Assembly (NCBI GenBank): GCA_905221605.1
Contig: CAJNDS010000290.1
Span: 62,001 to 126,000, forward strand
Direction of reading: 5' to 3'
DNA from: Symbiodinium natans
Taxonomy: Eukaryota > Sar > Dinophyceae > Suessiales > Symbiodiniaceae
Length of the DNA stretch: 64,000 nucleotides
Under the pieces are notes generated by a model, which saw only the letters and a list, made by a program, of their open reading frames with translations, made no database searches and had not been told where the DNA came from. Positions 52,194 to 62,767 of the stretch are shown here, one piece after another. Position 1 is the stretch's first letter. Every line of letters starts with the position of its first letter. The position numbers were made by a program, and so were the translations under genes.

Positions 52194-54320
52194 GGGTACG
52201 AACATGTGCGACAGCCTGGGCAAGGCGGGAGTCTACCGGGATACCCCTTACAAGTGCCGATCATGCAGGTGAAGGGATATCTTCGCAACCTCAAAAGCGA
52301 GCACAAGAACGGTGGAATGGTCTTCCTTGATGGCAGGGCGGCCTTTTACTCCACCATCAGACAATATTTCACCGGGCGAGAGTGTCAAGAAGATACAGAA
52401 CAGCTTCATCGTTTCGCCTGCATGTTGTTTGAGGATGAAGAAGACCGAAACAACTTCTTGGCTGTTGCATTAGGGCCCAGCTTGTTGGAGACAGCTGAAG
52501 TTCCATTGCCAGTCAGAAGAATGGTCGCTGCTTCAATGCAGCGTACATGGTTTTCTACGGGGCCCGACCATCAACATATCTTTCGGACACAGACAGGAAC
52601 GATGCCTGGAGCGCCACTTGCGGACTTGTTGTTCCAATACACCTTTACGGCATTCCTGACAAAGATGCAAGAGCAGCTCGCACAAGGAGGCCTGGGTGTA
52701 ATACCAGTTACCAAGACCGGGACACCAGCACCGACACCCAGCTGGATGGATGATGTTGCGCTACCAGTGGCAGCTGACAACGCTGAGACGCTGATCCCCA
52801 ATGCGTTCCAGGTCATGGAAACAGCAGCCAGATGCTTGAAAGATGTTGGCATTCAGTTGAACATGGCTCGTGGGAAAACAGAGATGGTCATGATGTTCAA
52901 GGGCAAAAGCAGCAGAATGATCCGAAAGCAGTGGATGTGTGAACGAAACGCACTATGTGAAGTTCGCATGCCACAAGGTCACTGCGAAGCTGTACATATC
53001 TCCCCCACGTACCTGCACTTGGGTGCAATGGCAGCTTGGGATGCGACGGACCTTGAAGACATGAAGTACAGACGGGCATTGGCCAGGGAAGCTTTCCGAG
53101 CCTACAGGAAGATTCTCTACAATGACTGCTTGTCTGTCAAGGAAAGGCTGGACCTTATGAACTCCTTGGTCTTGGCTAGATTCATGTATGCTGCCGGGAC
53201 ATGGGAGCATAGTCGTAAACAAGACACCGACTTCTACCACGCGACGATCATGGAGTTCTACAGAAGAGTTTTCCGGCCACTCACAGGCTACAGCTCCAGA
53301 AATTTGACGGATGACCAAATCTGCCACTGCCTGGGGTTACTTACGCCGCAAGAATTGCGGCGTCATGATTTGGTGCAGACACTGGCCTGGATACAGCAAC
53401 ATGGAGGTGAATACCTGAATTCCATTGTAGCCGACAGCTCATGGTATAAGGAATCACTTGCGGCAATCCAGTCAATTGTGCCAAACACTTCCCTATGTGC
53501 AGATGCAAATACTTTCTCCAGCACCTTTCTCCTCGACATGGCCAGGAAGTACAAGCGCAGATTGCAACAGGAAAGATGGGAAGGACGAGAACGGCACTTG
53601 CTAGCTGTCATACAGAGACATGGTCTCATACAGGATGGGTGCTTCTTGTTTCGTCTACATGATGGGCGTGGAGATCTGAATGCACGATGCCCGCATTGCG
53701 GCCTGCACTTCAGCAGAAATGCAGCTCTTGCTTCACACATTAGCAAGGCACACGGCATCACAGCGACATCATCCAGAATTGCCAGTGGTGATACATGTCA
53801 GGTTTGCTTGCAGCGTTTTTGGAGCCAATCGAGGCTGCGGGACCACTTACGCCGCGCAGACAAATGCAGACATGCCTATGTCGAGGCTGACATGGAAGAT
53901 GCTCAGAAAGAAGGCAATGATTCAGACCATGGATGGAAGCCCGCAACACGAATTCATGGTCCTCAACCTTGGTGGGCTACTTTGAGGCCTCAATCTCACT
54001 GTGAAGAACAACAAGTAGCACCACAATGTACAGTAGTTGGCAGAGTTGAGCTCGCCCGAATAAACCAGGTTTTGCGGAACAACCCCGAGGCATTACAGGA
54101 TGCCTTACAGGACTTCATGCAGGCCATCGTTAACCAAAGAGCCAAGGTCGAAGACCTGGCCTTACAGATGCTCTGTAAATCGCCGCATGATGATCATGTT
54201 CATGTTGCCGCTCACCTGGCTCTTGCAGCCAACGTACAGTCGAAGGGCTGCTGCCGCAGGGGTAGCATCGTTGGTCACTTTGTGTGGCCCGATTTCGCTA
54301 TCTTCAGCGAAGAGCGCTGA
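52194..54320 (+). CDS. Retrotransposon ORF2: reverse transcriptase core and zinc fingers
   Basis: In phase with the preceding segment across TAA 52191, ending at TGA 54318. RT motifs in order: A, VFLDGRAAFYS with catalytic Asp at 52329; B, TGTMPGAPLADLLF; C, WMDD at 52743-52754 with both catalytic Asp; D, VGIQLNMARGKTE; E, YLHLGA. WMDD replaces the common YADD but keeps the aspartates. The C-terminal part has a C2H2 finger (Cys 53688, C-x2-C-x12-H-x4-H) and a second finger C-x2-C-x12-H-x6-C (53796-53867), probably for nucleic-acid binding. No RNase H is seen. An AGCGCT-GA-AGCGCT hairpin overlaps the stop codon. RT identity is secure from motif order, but the clade cannot be named by eye. Confidence 0.88.
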   Translation, partial: GYEHVRQPGQGGSLPGYPLQVPIMQVKGYLRNLKSEHKNGGMVFLDGRAAFYSTIRQYFTGRECQEDTEQLHRFACMLFEDEEDRNNFLAVALGPSLLETAEVPLPVRRMVAASMQRTWFSTGPDHQHIFRTQTGTMPGAPLADLLFQYTFTAFLTKMQEQLAQGGLGVIPVTKTGTPAPTPSWMDDVALPVAADNAETLIPNAFQVMETAARCLKDVGIQLNMARGKTEMVMMFKGKSSRMIRKQWMCERNALCEVRMPQGHCEAVHISPTYLHLGAMAAWDATDLEDMKYRRALAREAFRAYRKILYNDCLSVKERLDLMNSLVLARFMYAAGTWEHSRKQDTDFYHATIMEFYRRVFRPLTGYSSRNLTDDQICHCLGLLTPQELRRHDLVQTLAWIQQHGGEYLNSIVADSSWYKESLAAIQSIVPNTSLCADANTFSSTFLLDMARKYKRRLQQERWEGRERHLLAVIQRHGLIQDGCFLFRLHDGRGDLNARCPHCGLHFSRNAALASHISKAHGITATSSRIASGDTCQVCLQRFWSQSRLRDHLRRADKCRHAYVEADMEDAQKEGNDSDHGWKPATRIHGPQPWWATLRPQSHCEEQQVAPQCTVVGRVELARINQVLRNNPEALQDALQDFMQAIVNQRAKVEDLALQMLCKSPHDDHVHVAAHLALAANVQSKGCCRRGSIVGHFVWPDFAIFSEER

Positions 54321-54373
54321 AGCGCTATGCAGACGAATTTATGTGTACGCTGACGCTTTGACCGCACACGCAC

Positions 54374-54639
54374 AAACCCTAAACCCTAGACCCTAGACCC
54401 TAAACCCTGAAACCCTGAAACCCTAGAACCCTGAAACCCTAAAACCCTAAAACCCTAAAACCCTAAAACCCTAAAACCCTAAAACCCTAAAACCCTAAAA
54501 CCCTAAAACCCTAAACCCTAAATCCTAAACCCTAAACCCTAAACCCTAAACCCTAAACCCTAAAACCCTAAAACCCTAAAACCCTAAAACCCTAAAAAAA
54601 ACCCTAAAACCCTAAAACCCTAAAACCCTAAAACCCTAA
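54374..54639 (-). repeat. Homogenised (CCCTAAAA)n array at the retrotransposon 3' flank
   Basis: It starts with CCCTAAA, CCCTAGA and CCCTGAAA units, then about 20 eight-base CCCTAAAA units, with a stretch of CCCTAAA at about 54506-54562 in the middle. The eight-base unit dominates only here. Confidence 0.95.
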
Positions 54640-54717
54640 CCCCCCTAAGCCAGAAGGGTTTTTCAGGGTTTCGGTTCTTCATCGTTTGCACTCCTCGGAG
54701 GTTGGGAGGATATATTT

Positions 54718-54805
54718 GTGTTTAGGGTTTAGGGCTAGGGTTTAGGGTTTAGGGTTTAGGGTCTAGGGTCTAGGGTCTAGGGTCTAGGGTCTAGGGTTTA
54801 GGGGT
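54718..54805 (+). repeat. Telomeric array with TCTAGGG block
   Basis: TTTAGGG units followed by five or six TCTAGGG units (54760-54795). Confidence 0.95.
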
Positions 54806-55135
54806 TGGTTTCGGACCGAAAAAAACGACTACGGCGCTTTAAGCTTACGAAGCCCTGGACCCTGGAATTCTCAACCTCGAAATTGCAACCCAAGTCCCAA
54901 AAACCACAACCCTAAACCCTAAACCCTAAACCCTAAACCCGTTCTTAAGGACGGGGGGTTTATGGGGGGGTAGGTCGCTAGCCTTAGGGAAGCTTCGGGA
55001 GCCTTAGGGAGTGGTGGGGAGCATTAGGGGGAACCTTTGGGTTGCAGAACCGCCTTGAGAACCCCCCTCCCTTCAGGGACCCCATAGCACTTTCAAGCTG
55101 AGCGTCTGGGATTCAGGGCTTGGAGTTTCGGACTC

Positions 55136-55200
55136 CCTAAACCCTAAACCCTAAACCCTAAACCCTAAACCCTAAGCCTAAACCCCAAACCTAAACCTGC
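55136..55200 (-). repeat. Interstitial telomeric array (CCCTAAA)n
   Basis: Six CCCTAAA units, then degenerate CCTAAACC units. A run of about 17 G follows at 55230-55247. Confidence 0.9.
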
Positions 55201-55286
55201 AACGACGTCTTGGGTCCGGAAACGAGCGGGGGGGGGGGGGGGGGGGGCTTGCGCTTATCGTCTCGGAACCTGCTCCTTGTCGGATG

Positions 55287-55481
55287 CTCGGAAGTTCATG
55301 GGTACTTAACATGCCAGGTTATTTGTCTCCTTACAACCTACTTGGAGGGCTTTAGGGGGCTTAAAAGTACGGTTGTAATTGGATAAACTATTTGGCATTT
55401 GGCTCAGTTGCTCAGATTCAGAGACAGCGCCGAGTAAAACTGAGTGGCGCTTGGGTTCTAAGCATCCATGAACCTCCAAGT
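55287..55481 (+). mobile_element. Family E element, longest copy
   Basis: CTCGGAAGTTCATGGGTACTTAAC and TTCTAAGCATCCATGAACCTCCAAG are the inverted ends around about 145 bp of interior that differs from the other copies, so part of it may be an unrelated insertion. Confidence 0.55.
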
Positions 55482-55739
55482 GCTGCGGCTCATTTAACGC
55501 CCATTTCCAGAGACTCCCCGGCAGGCATGTGTCAGGGCTGCCTCTGCACCAATTGCGACAATATTGCAACCCTAGCTTAAACCCCCCTAAACCCCCCCAA
55601 CAGTCCGAAACCCTATAAAGCTTTTGGGTCTAGGGGGATCTTAAGAACTTCCTTCCATCCGGAGCTTACTAGACTCAGCGACCCCCAAAACGAGACCCTT
55701 GTTAGAATCTCTAAACTGGGGGGGGGGGCCTTTTCGGCT

Positions 55740-55828
55740 CCTATCTATACATATATATGTATAAACATAAATAAATACATAGAAAAAACAATATATATAT
55801 ATATAACTCTAAATATAAATATAAATAA

Positions 55829-55861
<33 letters not shown>

Positions 55862-55870
55862 CATATCTCC
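55740..55870. repeat. AT-rich TATA microsatellite
   Basis: TATATATATATA-type sequence with ATAAATA interruptions, bounded by unique sequence on both sides. Confidence 0.9.
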
Positions 55871-56357
55871 CAAACCCAAGGGTGCAACCGTAGGGGTCCT
55901 AGGATCCTTCATGCCTTACCTTCATCCTTCATGCCTTACCTTCGAGGAAGCAGCGTCTTAGCACCCAGGCGCCCTCATACGCCCCTCACAGCCAAAGAAC
56001 ATTAACAAACCCTCCTCCTTCTGTGGAGCCTTCACAATCTCTAGCGGACTCCCACCCACACACAGAAGAAACACACGAACAAAAACCCTAAACCCCAAAC
56101 CCTAAACCCCGCTAGGCTTGAAGGCTGTTGCAGATCCCTTGCTCCTCATCCCCCCTTGGTTCCGAGTAGGGCATCGGGGGGGGGGACTTCGGGTGCCCTA
56201 CCAGAATTCCTTAAGGGGTTTCTATAGGGGGTTATAGGGTAAACCCTAAACCCTAAACCCTAAACCCTAAGCCCTAAACTCCCTCATTCCCTACTAGCCA
56301 GCAGCAAGGTCATCCTTCAGTTGGCCCCCCCCTGTCAGAATCGTCTCAAGGTGAAGT

Positions 56358-56443
56358 CCTAGGGTTTAGGGTTTAGGGTTTAGGGTTTCGGGTTTAGGGG
56401 TTTCGGGTTTAGGGTTTAGGGTTTAGGGTTTAGGGTTTAGGGT
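56358..56443 (+). repeat. Interstitial telomeric array (TTTAGGG)n
   Basis: About twelve units including two TTTCGGG variants. Confidence 0.95.
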
Positions 56444-57637
56444 TGCCGAAGACGAAATGACCCACATTTCAGGCACATTCCCGCTTTGGTCTTCAAGGGC
56501 CCCCTTCAACCTGCAACAGCCTGACGCGGCCTTCCTGCTCGCCCCAGGGTCATGTGCAAGCGCGTCGCAGCGTCATGTAAAAATGTGCCAAATCCAGGCC
56601 AGTGTGTCGAGTTTGGGGTTTAGGGTTTAGGGTTTAGGGTGTCCCTCCAAAGGCTTTGTATTTGAAGTTTCTGTCAGAGAGTGGTGAACGCTCACATCTA
56701 AGCAGCGTATTTTCGCGGAGTGCACGGTGGGAAGCCGATTCTGCAAAAGCAGTAGAACTATGATGCGGAGGGTTTAGGGCTACTAGGAACCCCTCAAGGC
56801 CCAAGTATGTACTATGTAGGTACATGGGCCCTTCGAGAATGCTCGTCGGTGCTTGATCCGACACTTGCGATAGGGTCCGTCATTTGCCAGTATAGACCCT
56901 GCGTGTTGAAACACCTTCGTCTGCTGTCTGCTAAGAAGGCTAGGTATATGGACCATAAGTATGGAAGACTCACGGCAAAAGGACCCGAAGAACTCGAGTG
57001 GTCACTTGTTTTTTTGCCGCAGGGTTTTAGTTCTTTGGCTAAAGATGTTGCCGAGTATACCAGAGTCCCAGCACCACGCAATGTCGTCCAAAATGGATGA
57101 GGTGTGCCTTGGTTGCAGAAAGATGAGGATTCTGAGCCATACGGGTTGTTCAGATCCTGTTGTGGGTTTAGGCACCCTAAACAGCAAACCCTAAACCCTA
57201 AATCCTCAACCGTTTCACAAAAACTCCTACAGGAGGACGTAGTACGAAACGACCCGCCCATTTGCGGCTACTAAGGCCCCAGCACACCAAGCCCGATACT
57301 TGTAATTCCCTTTCTTGGGGTCCCCATTATTTCTTCAGTGTGTAGAAGCATCTTTGGGAAGGCTGAAATTTGAAGCTGCGCGCCCCGAAGCTCTAAAATC
57401 CAAACCCTATAACCCCTAAAGCCTACAAATCCAATAAACTCAAAAACGCTTATAAACTCTATAAATCCTAAGCGCTATACATCCGAAAAAAACCTATCAA
57501 CCCTACACCCTATCAATCCTAGAACCTTAACAAACACCAATTCTAAACAAGCACACATTTTGAGGATAACACCCCTAAACCCTAAACCCTCAACCCCAAA
57601 GCCTAAACCCTAAACCCCAAACCCCAAACCCGAAACC

Positions 57638-57838
57638 CTAAACCGGATGCAGGTCGTAGCAATCGTGGCTGGCGTTGCCCAGGATCCTGACGAATCCTGT
57701 GCTCGGCTCACCCGCGAGGGTGGCTAGTGCATCGGCGAAACGCCGAATCTTACGAGCCACGCTCTCGGGGTCTGCGCAAAGCAGCATCTTCAAACGCCGC
57801 CCCTGGCGCGAGACGAGAGGGCACACAGCAAACCCCAA
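57638..57838 (-). CDS. Possible gene fragment (66 aa)
   Basis: A minus-strand frame filling an island of about 190 bp between two C-strand telomeric arrays. It reads protein-like: VSRQGRRLKMLLCADPESVA, then KIRRFADALATLAGEPSTGF and VRILGNASHDCYDL. Both ends run into telomeric repeat, so any parent gene is cut off on both sides. No family was recognised. Chance is not excluded in so short a GC-balanced island. Confidence 0.27.
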   Translation of the reverse strand: MGFAVCPLVSRQGRRLKMLLCADPESVARKIRRFADALATLAGEPSTGFVRILGNASHDCYDLHPV

Positions 57839-57927
57839 ACCCTAAACCCTAAACCCCAAACCCCAAACCCTAAACCCTAAACCCCAAACCCTAAACCCCA
57901 AACCCTAAACCCTAAACCCTAAACCCA
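57831..57927 (-). repeat. Interstitial telomeric array, CCCTAAA and CCCCAAA mixed
   Basis: About 13 units in alternating pairs of CCCTAAA and CCCCAAA. Confidence 0.95.
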
Positions 57928-58032
57928 CCTCCGAGCTCTCGGTGGGGCGCTGCCGAGGCGGGACCGGACGCCGCAGTTCAAGTTCCAGCAAGGCCTCTGG
58001 GAAGCCCTTGTGAGCTTGTAGTACTGCACGCT

Positions 58033-58127
58033 AGGGTTTCGGGTTTAGGGTTTAGGGTTTAGGGTTTGGGGTTTGGGGTTTAGGGTTCAGTGTTTAGGGT
58101 TTAGGATTTAGGGTTTAGGGTTTAGGG
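58033..58127 (+). repeat. Interstitial telomeric array (TTTAGGG)n, degenerate
   Basis: TTTCGGG, TTTAGGG, TTTGGGG, TTCAGTG and TTTAGGA variants in about 13 units. Confidence 0.9.
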
Positions 58128-58749
58128 CTAAATTATTTGGGCTGGTATACCCTATAACCCCTGAAACAGGCCCTTTGTAGGGTTGATTATGGGGTTTCTA
58201 GCGCCTAATAGCCCATCCTGGTTGAGCTTAGTACTTAATGCTAGGGTTTAGGGTTTAGGGTATGGGGTTTGGGGTTTAGGGTTTAGGATTGGGGTTTAGG
58301 TTTCAGGGTTATAGAGTGTATAGGGTTTAGGGCTTACTACTTAATGCTTGTTAGGTAGGCCTTTTGCTTTTTTCCCCTTATTTGGGCATAAGAGTATTAT
58401 ATTTTGGAACAGTTGTTCAGGGTTCAGGGTTTAGGTGAGGGTTCAGGGTTTAAGCAACCCTATCCTCAGTCCTGGCATGAGCTGGGTAACCCTATTATTG
58501 GGCTCATGTGCCCTAGGCTTTTCCCTAGGCGATTATAATAAACCCATTCGTTTTTAATTTCGTCCCCAAGATTAGGCAGAGGCTTGGGGTTGGGGGGTTA
58601 AACCCTAAACCCTGAACCGGAATGCCGTACTCGCATGTGCTGCAGCATTTCAGAGCATCTGGAGTTTGGGAAACTTCTGGGAATGCTATGAGTTGCACAG
58701 TTTCGAGCTTCGCGAAAATGTGTTTAGGGTTTGGCTACCTTAACCCAAG

Positions 58750-58852
58750 GGTTTAGGGTTTAGGGTTTAGGGTTTCGGGTTTAGGGTTTAGGGTTACCCT
58801 AAACCCTAAACCCTAAACCCTAAACCCTAAACCCTAACCCCCAAACCCTGAA
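58750..58852. repeat. Head-to-head telomeric arrays
   Basis: Six TTTAGGG units (58750-58794) meet seven or more CCCTAAA units (58796-58852) with a single A at the junction (GGGTTACCCTAAA). This G-strand to C-strand order is the signature of an end-to-end telomere fusion or an inverted duplication. Confidence 0.95.
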
Positions 58853-59332
58853 CCAGCTCTTGGGTTCAGGGTCGAGGATGTAGGGTTCTCGGGCTCTTCT
58901 GGGCGGAGGATTCCGTGCAGCAGACATTTGCAGAAAAGCGGCCCCCCTTTTTTTCAGGGTCTAGGGTTCAGGGTTCAGGGTTTCAAGTTCGGGGTGTGTG
59001 TGTTTTGGGTGTTTTTTCTGTTTTTTAAATTTAGGGTGTTTAGGGCCCCGAGGGCTTGCAGATCCTTCCACCCTTGCGCCTCTGAACTCTAAGCCCTTCG
59101 CCCTCCTACACTTGGCACTCAGAAGCCTCTAGCAAAACGGGTCTGTAGGCTTACTGGCTCAAAACCCAACTTTTCGGCTTTTGGGCTTCTTATAAGGTAG
59201 TCTTTCATTTCCTTGGGCTTTGGGACAGTAAGTAGGGTTTGTAGGGCTGATAAAGTTTGTAAGGTCTAGGGCTTCTGGAGCTAAGGGTTAACCCTAAACC
59301 CCGAACCCAAAAACCTAAACCCTCAACCCTCA

Positions 59333-59415
59333 GCCCTAAACCCTAAACCCTAAACCCTAAACCCTAAACCCTAAACCCTAAACCCTAAACCCTAAACCCT
59401 AAACCCTAAACCCCA
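59333..59415 (-). repeat. Interstitial telomeric array (CCCTAAA)n
   Basis: Eleven or twelve units, the last CCCCAAA. Confidence 0.95.
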
Positions 59416-59485
59416 AACAGACGGACCTCCCTTCAACCAGGACCGCAAGTCGCTGGGGCCCTGGGCCACGTCGCATTGAGAGCTC

Positions 59486-59575
59486 TCAGGGTTTAGGGTT
59501 CAGGGTTCAGGGTTTAGGGTTCAGGGTTTAGGGTTTAGGGTTCAGGGTTTAGGGTGTAGGGTTTAGGGTTTAGGG
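59486..59575 (+). repeat. Interstitial telomeric array with TTCAGGG
   Basis: TTTAGGG and TTCAGGG units interleaved, about 13 in all. Confidence 0.95.
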
Positions 59576-59835
59576 AAATATTGTTCAGAAAAGGGAAGCA
59601 TATGTATGGTAATGTCCCCTTATTGGGTTGAAGAGGATCGTATCCAGGAATGTTTTTTTAGAGGGTTTTGGGGGCCATCCTAGAATATGGTTCCAAAAAA
59701 GGGAATCATATGCATGTACATATAAAATCCAAAAGTTCGCTTTTGCAAGTAAGTCCCATAAGCCACCCTCTGTATTCAGGAGAACGCAGCCGACTTGCAA
59801 GTTTACCGAGCCTTGGGACGTCAGCGGTTGTGACC

Positions 59836-59888
59836 GTAAACCCTAAACCCTAAACCCTAAACCCTAAACCCTAAACCCTAAACCCTAC
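59836..59888 (-). repeat. Interstitial telomeric array (CCCTAAA)n
   Basis: Seven perfect units. Confidence 0.95.
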
Positions 59889-60126
59889 ACAATGAGACCA
59901 GTTAGGGCTTATCTCGGCTCCGAAGGAGCTTCCTCATGCCAAGCTAGGGTTTGGGGTTTAACATCGGGTCAGAATAGTTACCTCAAGAATATGCCCTTAT
60001 GGCCCCTTTATAATGGCAAAAGCACCTACACATTATCCAGACCCCAACGCGCAGTCGCTGCCTTTGGGGCGATCTAGTTTTGTGGTTCATCGAACATTCC
60101 GAACATCATAAGAACCCTTGACGTGC

Positions 60127-60179
60127 CCCTAAACCCTAAACCCTAAACCCTAAACCCTAAACCCTAAACCCTAAACCCC
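60127..60179 (-). repeat. Interstitial telomeric array (CCCTAAA)n
   Basis: Seven perfect units. Confidence 0.95.
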
Positions 60180-60273
60180 GGAGATGAACCTGTAGAACCA
60201 AAGGCCGACAGCATCGAGTGGATGACCGTGGCCCTTCGTCAAGAGCCACCCGTCCGCAGGGCATTTGTTGAGA

Positions 60274-60345
60274 GGGTTTGGGGTTTAGGGTTCAGGGTTC
60301 AGGGTTCAGGGTTTAGGGTTTAGGGTTTAGGGTTTAGGGTTTAGG
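60274..60345 (+). repeat. Interstitial telomeric array (TTTAGGG)n
   Basis: TTTGGGG, TTTAGGG, three TTCAGGG, then five TTTAGGG units. Confidence 0.95.
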
Positions 60346-60423
60346 GGCTTGAAGTCAAGGCAGTTGGAGGTTAAGGGTCTGGGCTCCCCTAAGACCCTGA
60401 AACCCTAAATCGAGTGCGCATTT

Positions 60424-60732
60424 ATGTACATCCAGTCGTCGCCTAGGCCTTTTGCTCGCGTCTTGTCCCTGCCCGAAAAGGCTTATCACCCTGCACCCAG
60501 ACGAAGTGACTTACAAGGTATAGCGGGCTTGGGGCTTCCGGGCGCTATGCTGACCATGCTGGCTTTCTGGTTCCAACTTCACGTAATTTCGGGCAAGTCT
60601 AGGGCTTGTGGCAACATCCATTACGAGCTACGCCAACTTCTGCAGTACGCATTGCTCGCAGTGGGCCCACGCGCCTGCCGCAATCGCGGCATCCAGCCCA
60701 GAATCAAGCACAGGACCATTGATGACCCCTAA
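60424..60732 (+). CDS. Weak candidate gene fragment (102 aa)
   Basis: An ATG-initiated frame of 102 codons in an island with no telomeric repeat inside. A hydrophobic stretch (GLPGAMLTMLAFWFQLHVI) could be membrane-associated. No family was recognised and there is no supporting context. Confidence 0.18.
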   Translation: MYIQSSPRPFARVLSLPEKAYHPAPRRSDLQGIAGLGLPGAMLTMLAFWFQLHVISGKSRACGNIHYELRQLLQYALLAVGPRACRNRGIQPRIKHRTIDDP

Positions 60733-61383
60733 ACCCCAAACCCTCTAAACCTTGGTTGATTTGAGAACTATACCTTCAGTGGTTTTGAACTTACGGTTCA
60801 GGAAGCGTGTTGGGCAGTGTTGGTCTCATGTAAGCCGACACCTTACTGTAAACTCTTGGGCCGAATTTGCCAAGCCTCGCAAACCTTGTAAACGCGAAAC
60901 TCTAGCCCTAAAGCCTGAACCCTACCTGAAGGCTCCAATGCAGTTTCGTTTTGGATCAGTTATAGGGGATTTGATTCTAGTATACTGCCCCAAAACCCTA
61001 AACCCTATCAACCCCAAACCCTATACCCTAAGCCCTAAACCCGCCCCAAAAGGGTACTGCATAAACATAGGAGCCTCTGAGTAAACCGTTTCAGGCGGCA
61101 GGCAGTGCAGCACCTCCTCCTGGCGCAGCATGAGGCTCTTCCTGGTCATGGGTTTTGTGTAAGAGGGGGGGGGGGGGGGGGGGAGGGTGTTAGGGTTTAG
61201 GGTTTAGGGTTTATGGTTTAGGGTTTCGGGTTTAGTTAGGGTTGGGGGGGAGGGGTGGGTGATGGACCAGGGACGTTCAATCCACGTGACTCAAATGGCC
61301 GCCATAGCAGTTTGCAACTTCGGGAAGAGACGGCAACCGAAAACCCTCATGTGACCACCTGAACAAGGAGCACACATATTAAC

Positions 61384-61506
61384 TACCCAAAGATCCCTAT
61401 ACCGCTCAATCAAGGAATATCCCTCAGTTTACGTAGGGATCCTTAGTATTAGCTTAATATGATTTTAGCCACATTCCCAGTAAAGGGGTATTGAGCTCTT
61501 TGGGTA
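61384..61506 (+). mobile_element. Family B element
   Basis: TA-CCCAAAGATCCCTATACCGC and GGGGTATTGAGCTCTTTGGG-TA, an older copy with several mismatches between the ends. Confidence 0.65.
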
Positions 61507-61570
61507 CTTCAGGTTTCGGCTCAATGGCCCCGAACATGCGTTGCCTTAGAGGGGTTTAACACCTTAGAAC

Positions 61571-61628
61571 GTAGGGGTTTAGGGTTTAGGGTTTAGGGTT
61601 TAGGGTTTAGGGTTTAGGGTTTAGGGTG
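61571..61628 (+). repeat. Interstitial telomeric array (TTTAGGG)n
   Basis: Eight perfect units. Confidence 0.95.
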
Positions 61629-62583
61629 GGCTGGAGCTTCGGAAAAGCTGCGCCCTCGCCGGCTCACCGGCAGGGTTGAGGTTGCGACTACGAGAGGCAA
61701 AGCCGGAGCGGAGTCATCAAGCATTGACTCCCTAAACCCTAAACCCTAAACCCTAAACCCTGAAACCTGCAGCCCAACAGAAAGCCAGCGGATAGTCGCA
61801 TGAGCAACTCATCCCGCAGCAAGCTACGCGGGCGGCACAAGAATACGAACGCGCCCCAGGCTTTCCTTCAACGCCTGCGAGCTGGTCCGGGTGTGTCTTG
61901 GCCGCGCCGTATTTCCTGGCGTCTACGTCTATGTGTCAGGGTAGGTTTCGGGTTTTTTTTATGTGATGATGTCCGGTTGCTCAAGTATTGAGCCTTCAGG
62001 GTCTCTAGCCCCGGAACCCTAAACCCTAAACCCATGTTCTACCTGCCCCGCCCCCCACCCGCCTGAAAGTGGAAGCTGATTGTGTTCCTCTTCAAATGGT
62101 CCACGGGTTTGACATGCGGTTCATAGGGAGGAGTTATATAGAAAAGGGGATTTAAGCACAGGCCGGGATTTAAGGGAGCTTGAGAAATCCAGCTCAGAAG
62201 AAGTCGGAGCCTTGCAGAGATGGGGCTTGGGGTTTGCAGGGTTTTGGAGCTTGGCTTTGAGGATTTCAGGCTCTAACTTGCTTCAAAACAAACCCCAACT
62301 CCTTGGCAAAACATGCCGGATTTCGTGAACCACTGGACTTTTTAAAGAAGGTCCCACTCTGGACCGGCAAACAGTCGGTCCTGAATAGCCCGGCGAACAT
62401 GACTTTAAACCTTTAATCAGACATCAGGAGCATGCCCTGCGAAACCCTGAACAATTTGGGGTCTCCTCGCCCTCGCGTATGCTACATTGTCCCACCAACA
62501 CCGTAGTATAGTTTGGGGGGGTGGCAAAAAGCCCTTTTCAGGAGTTTCGTCGTCTGGGTTCAAGAAAAAATGTGTTTAGGGTC

Positions 62584-62634
62584 TCCCCTAAACCCTAAAC
62601 CCTGAACCCTAAACCCTAAACCGGTTTAGGGCCT
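62584..62634. repeat. Tail-to-tail telomeric palindrome
   Basis: CCCTAAA-type units end in the perfect 18-bp palindrome CCCTAAACCGGTTTAGGG (62614-62631). The orientation is opposite to the fusion-type junctions at 22603 and 58795. Confidence 0.85.
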
Positions 62635-62767
62635 CCACTTCCTTGAGGACTCGCCGCTGATGGAGAAGCCCAAGGGGACGGCGCCACTGCATGCACTTCG
62701 GCTCAATCCGGTTAGGGTTCAGGGTTTAGGGTTTAGGGTTTAGGGTCTGCGACCACCACTAGAAACC

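Larger units (their letters stand above)
44168..54373 (+). mobile_element. LINE-like non-LTR retrotransposon with spliced leader
   Basis: A 10.2-kb element (about 6.8 kb without the internal interruption) in the order spliced leader, 180-nt leader, ORF1, AT-rich interruption, then a long frame with EF-hand loop, APE-type endonuclease, reverse transcriptase and two zinc fingers. There is no LTR. The 3' untranslated part is only about 53 nt and has no poly(A); it runs directly into CCCTAAA repeat. Joining the flanks (AAACCCT at 44162-44168 and AAACCCT at 54374-54380) restores a continuous telomeric register, so the element probably entered a telomeric array. Three in-frame stops and a substituted endonuclease residue mark it as a decayed copy. 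Confidence 0.88.

Noticed and set aside
60424-60732. A membrane protein gene
   Set aside because: Only one short hydrophobic stretch, no family resemblance and no context. It is kept only as a weak candidate.
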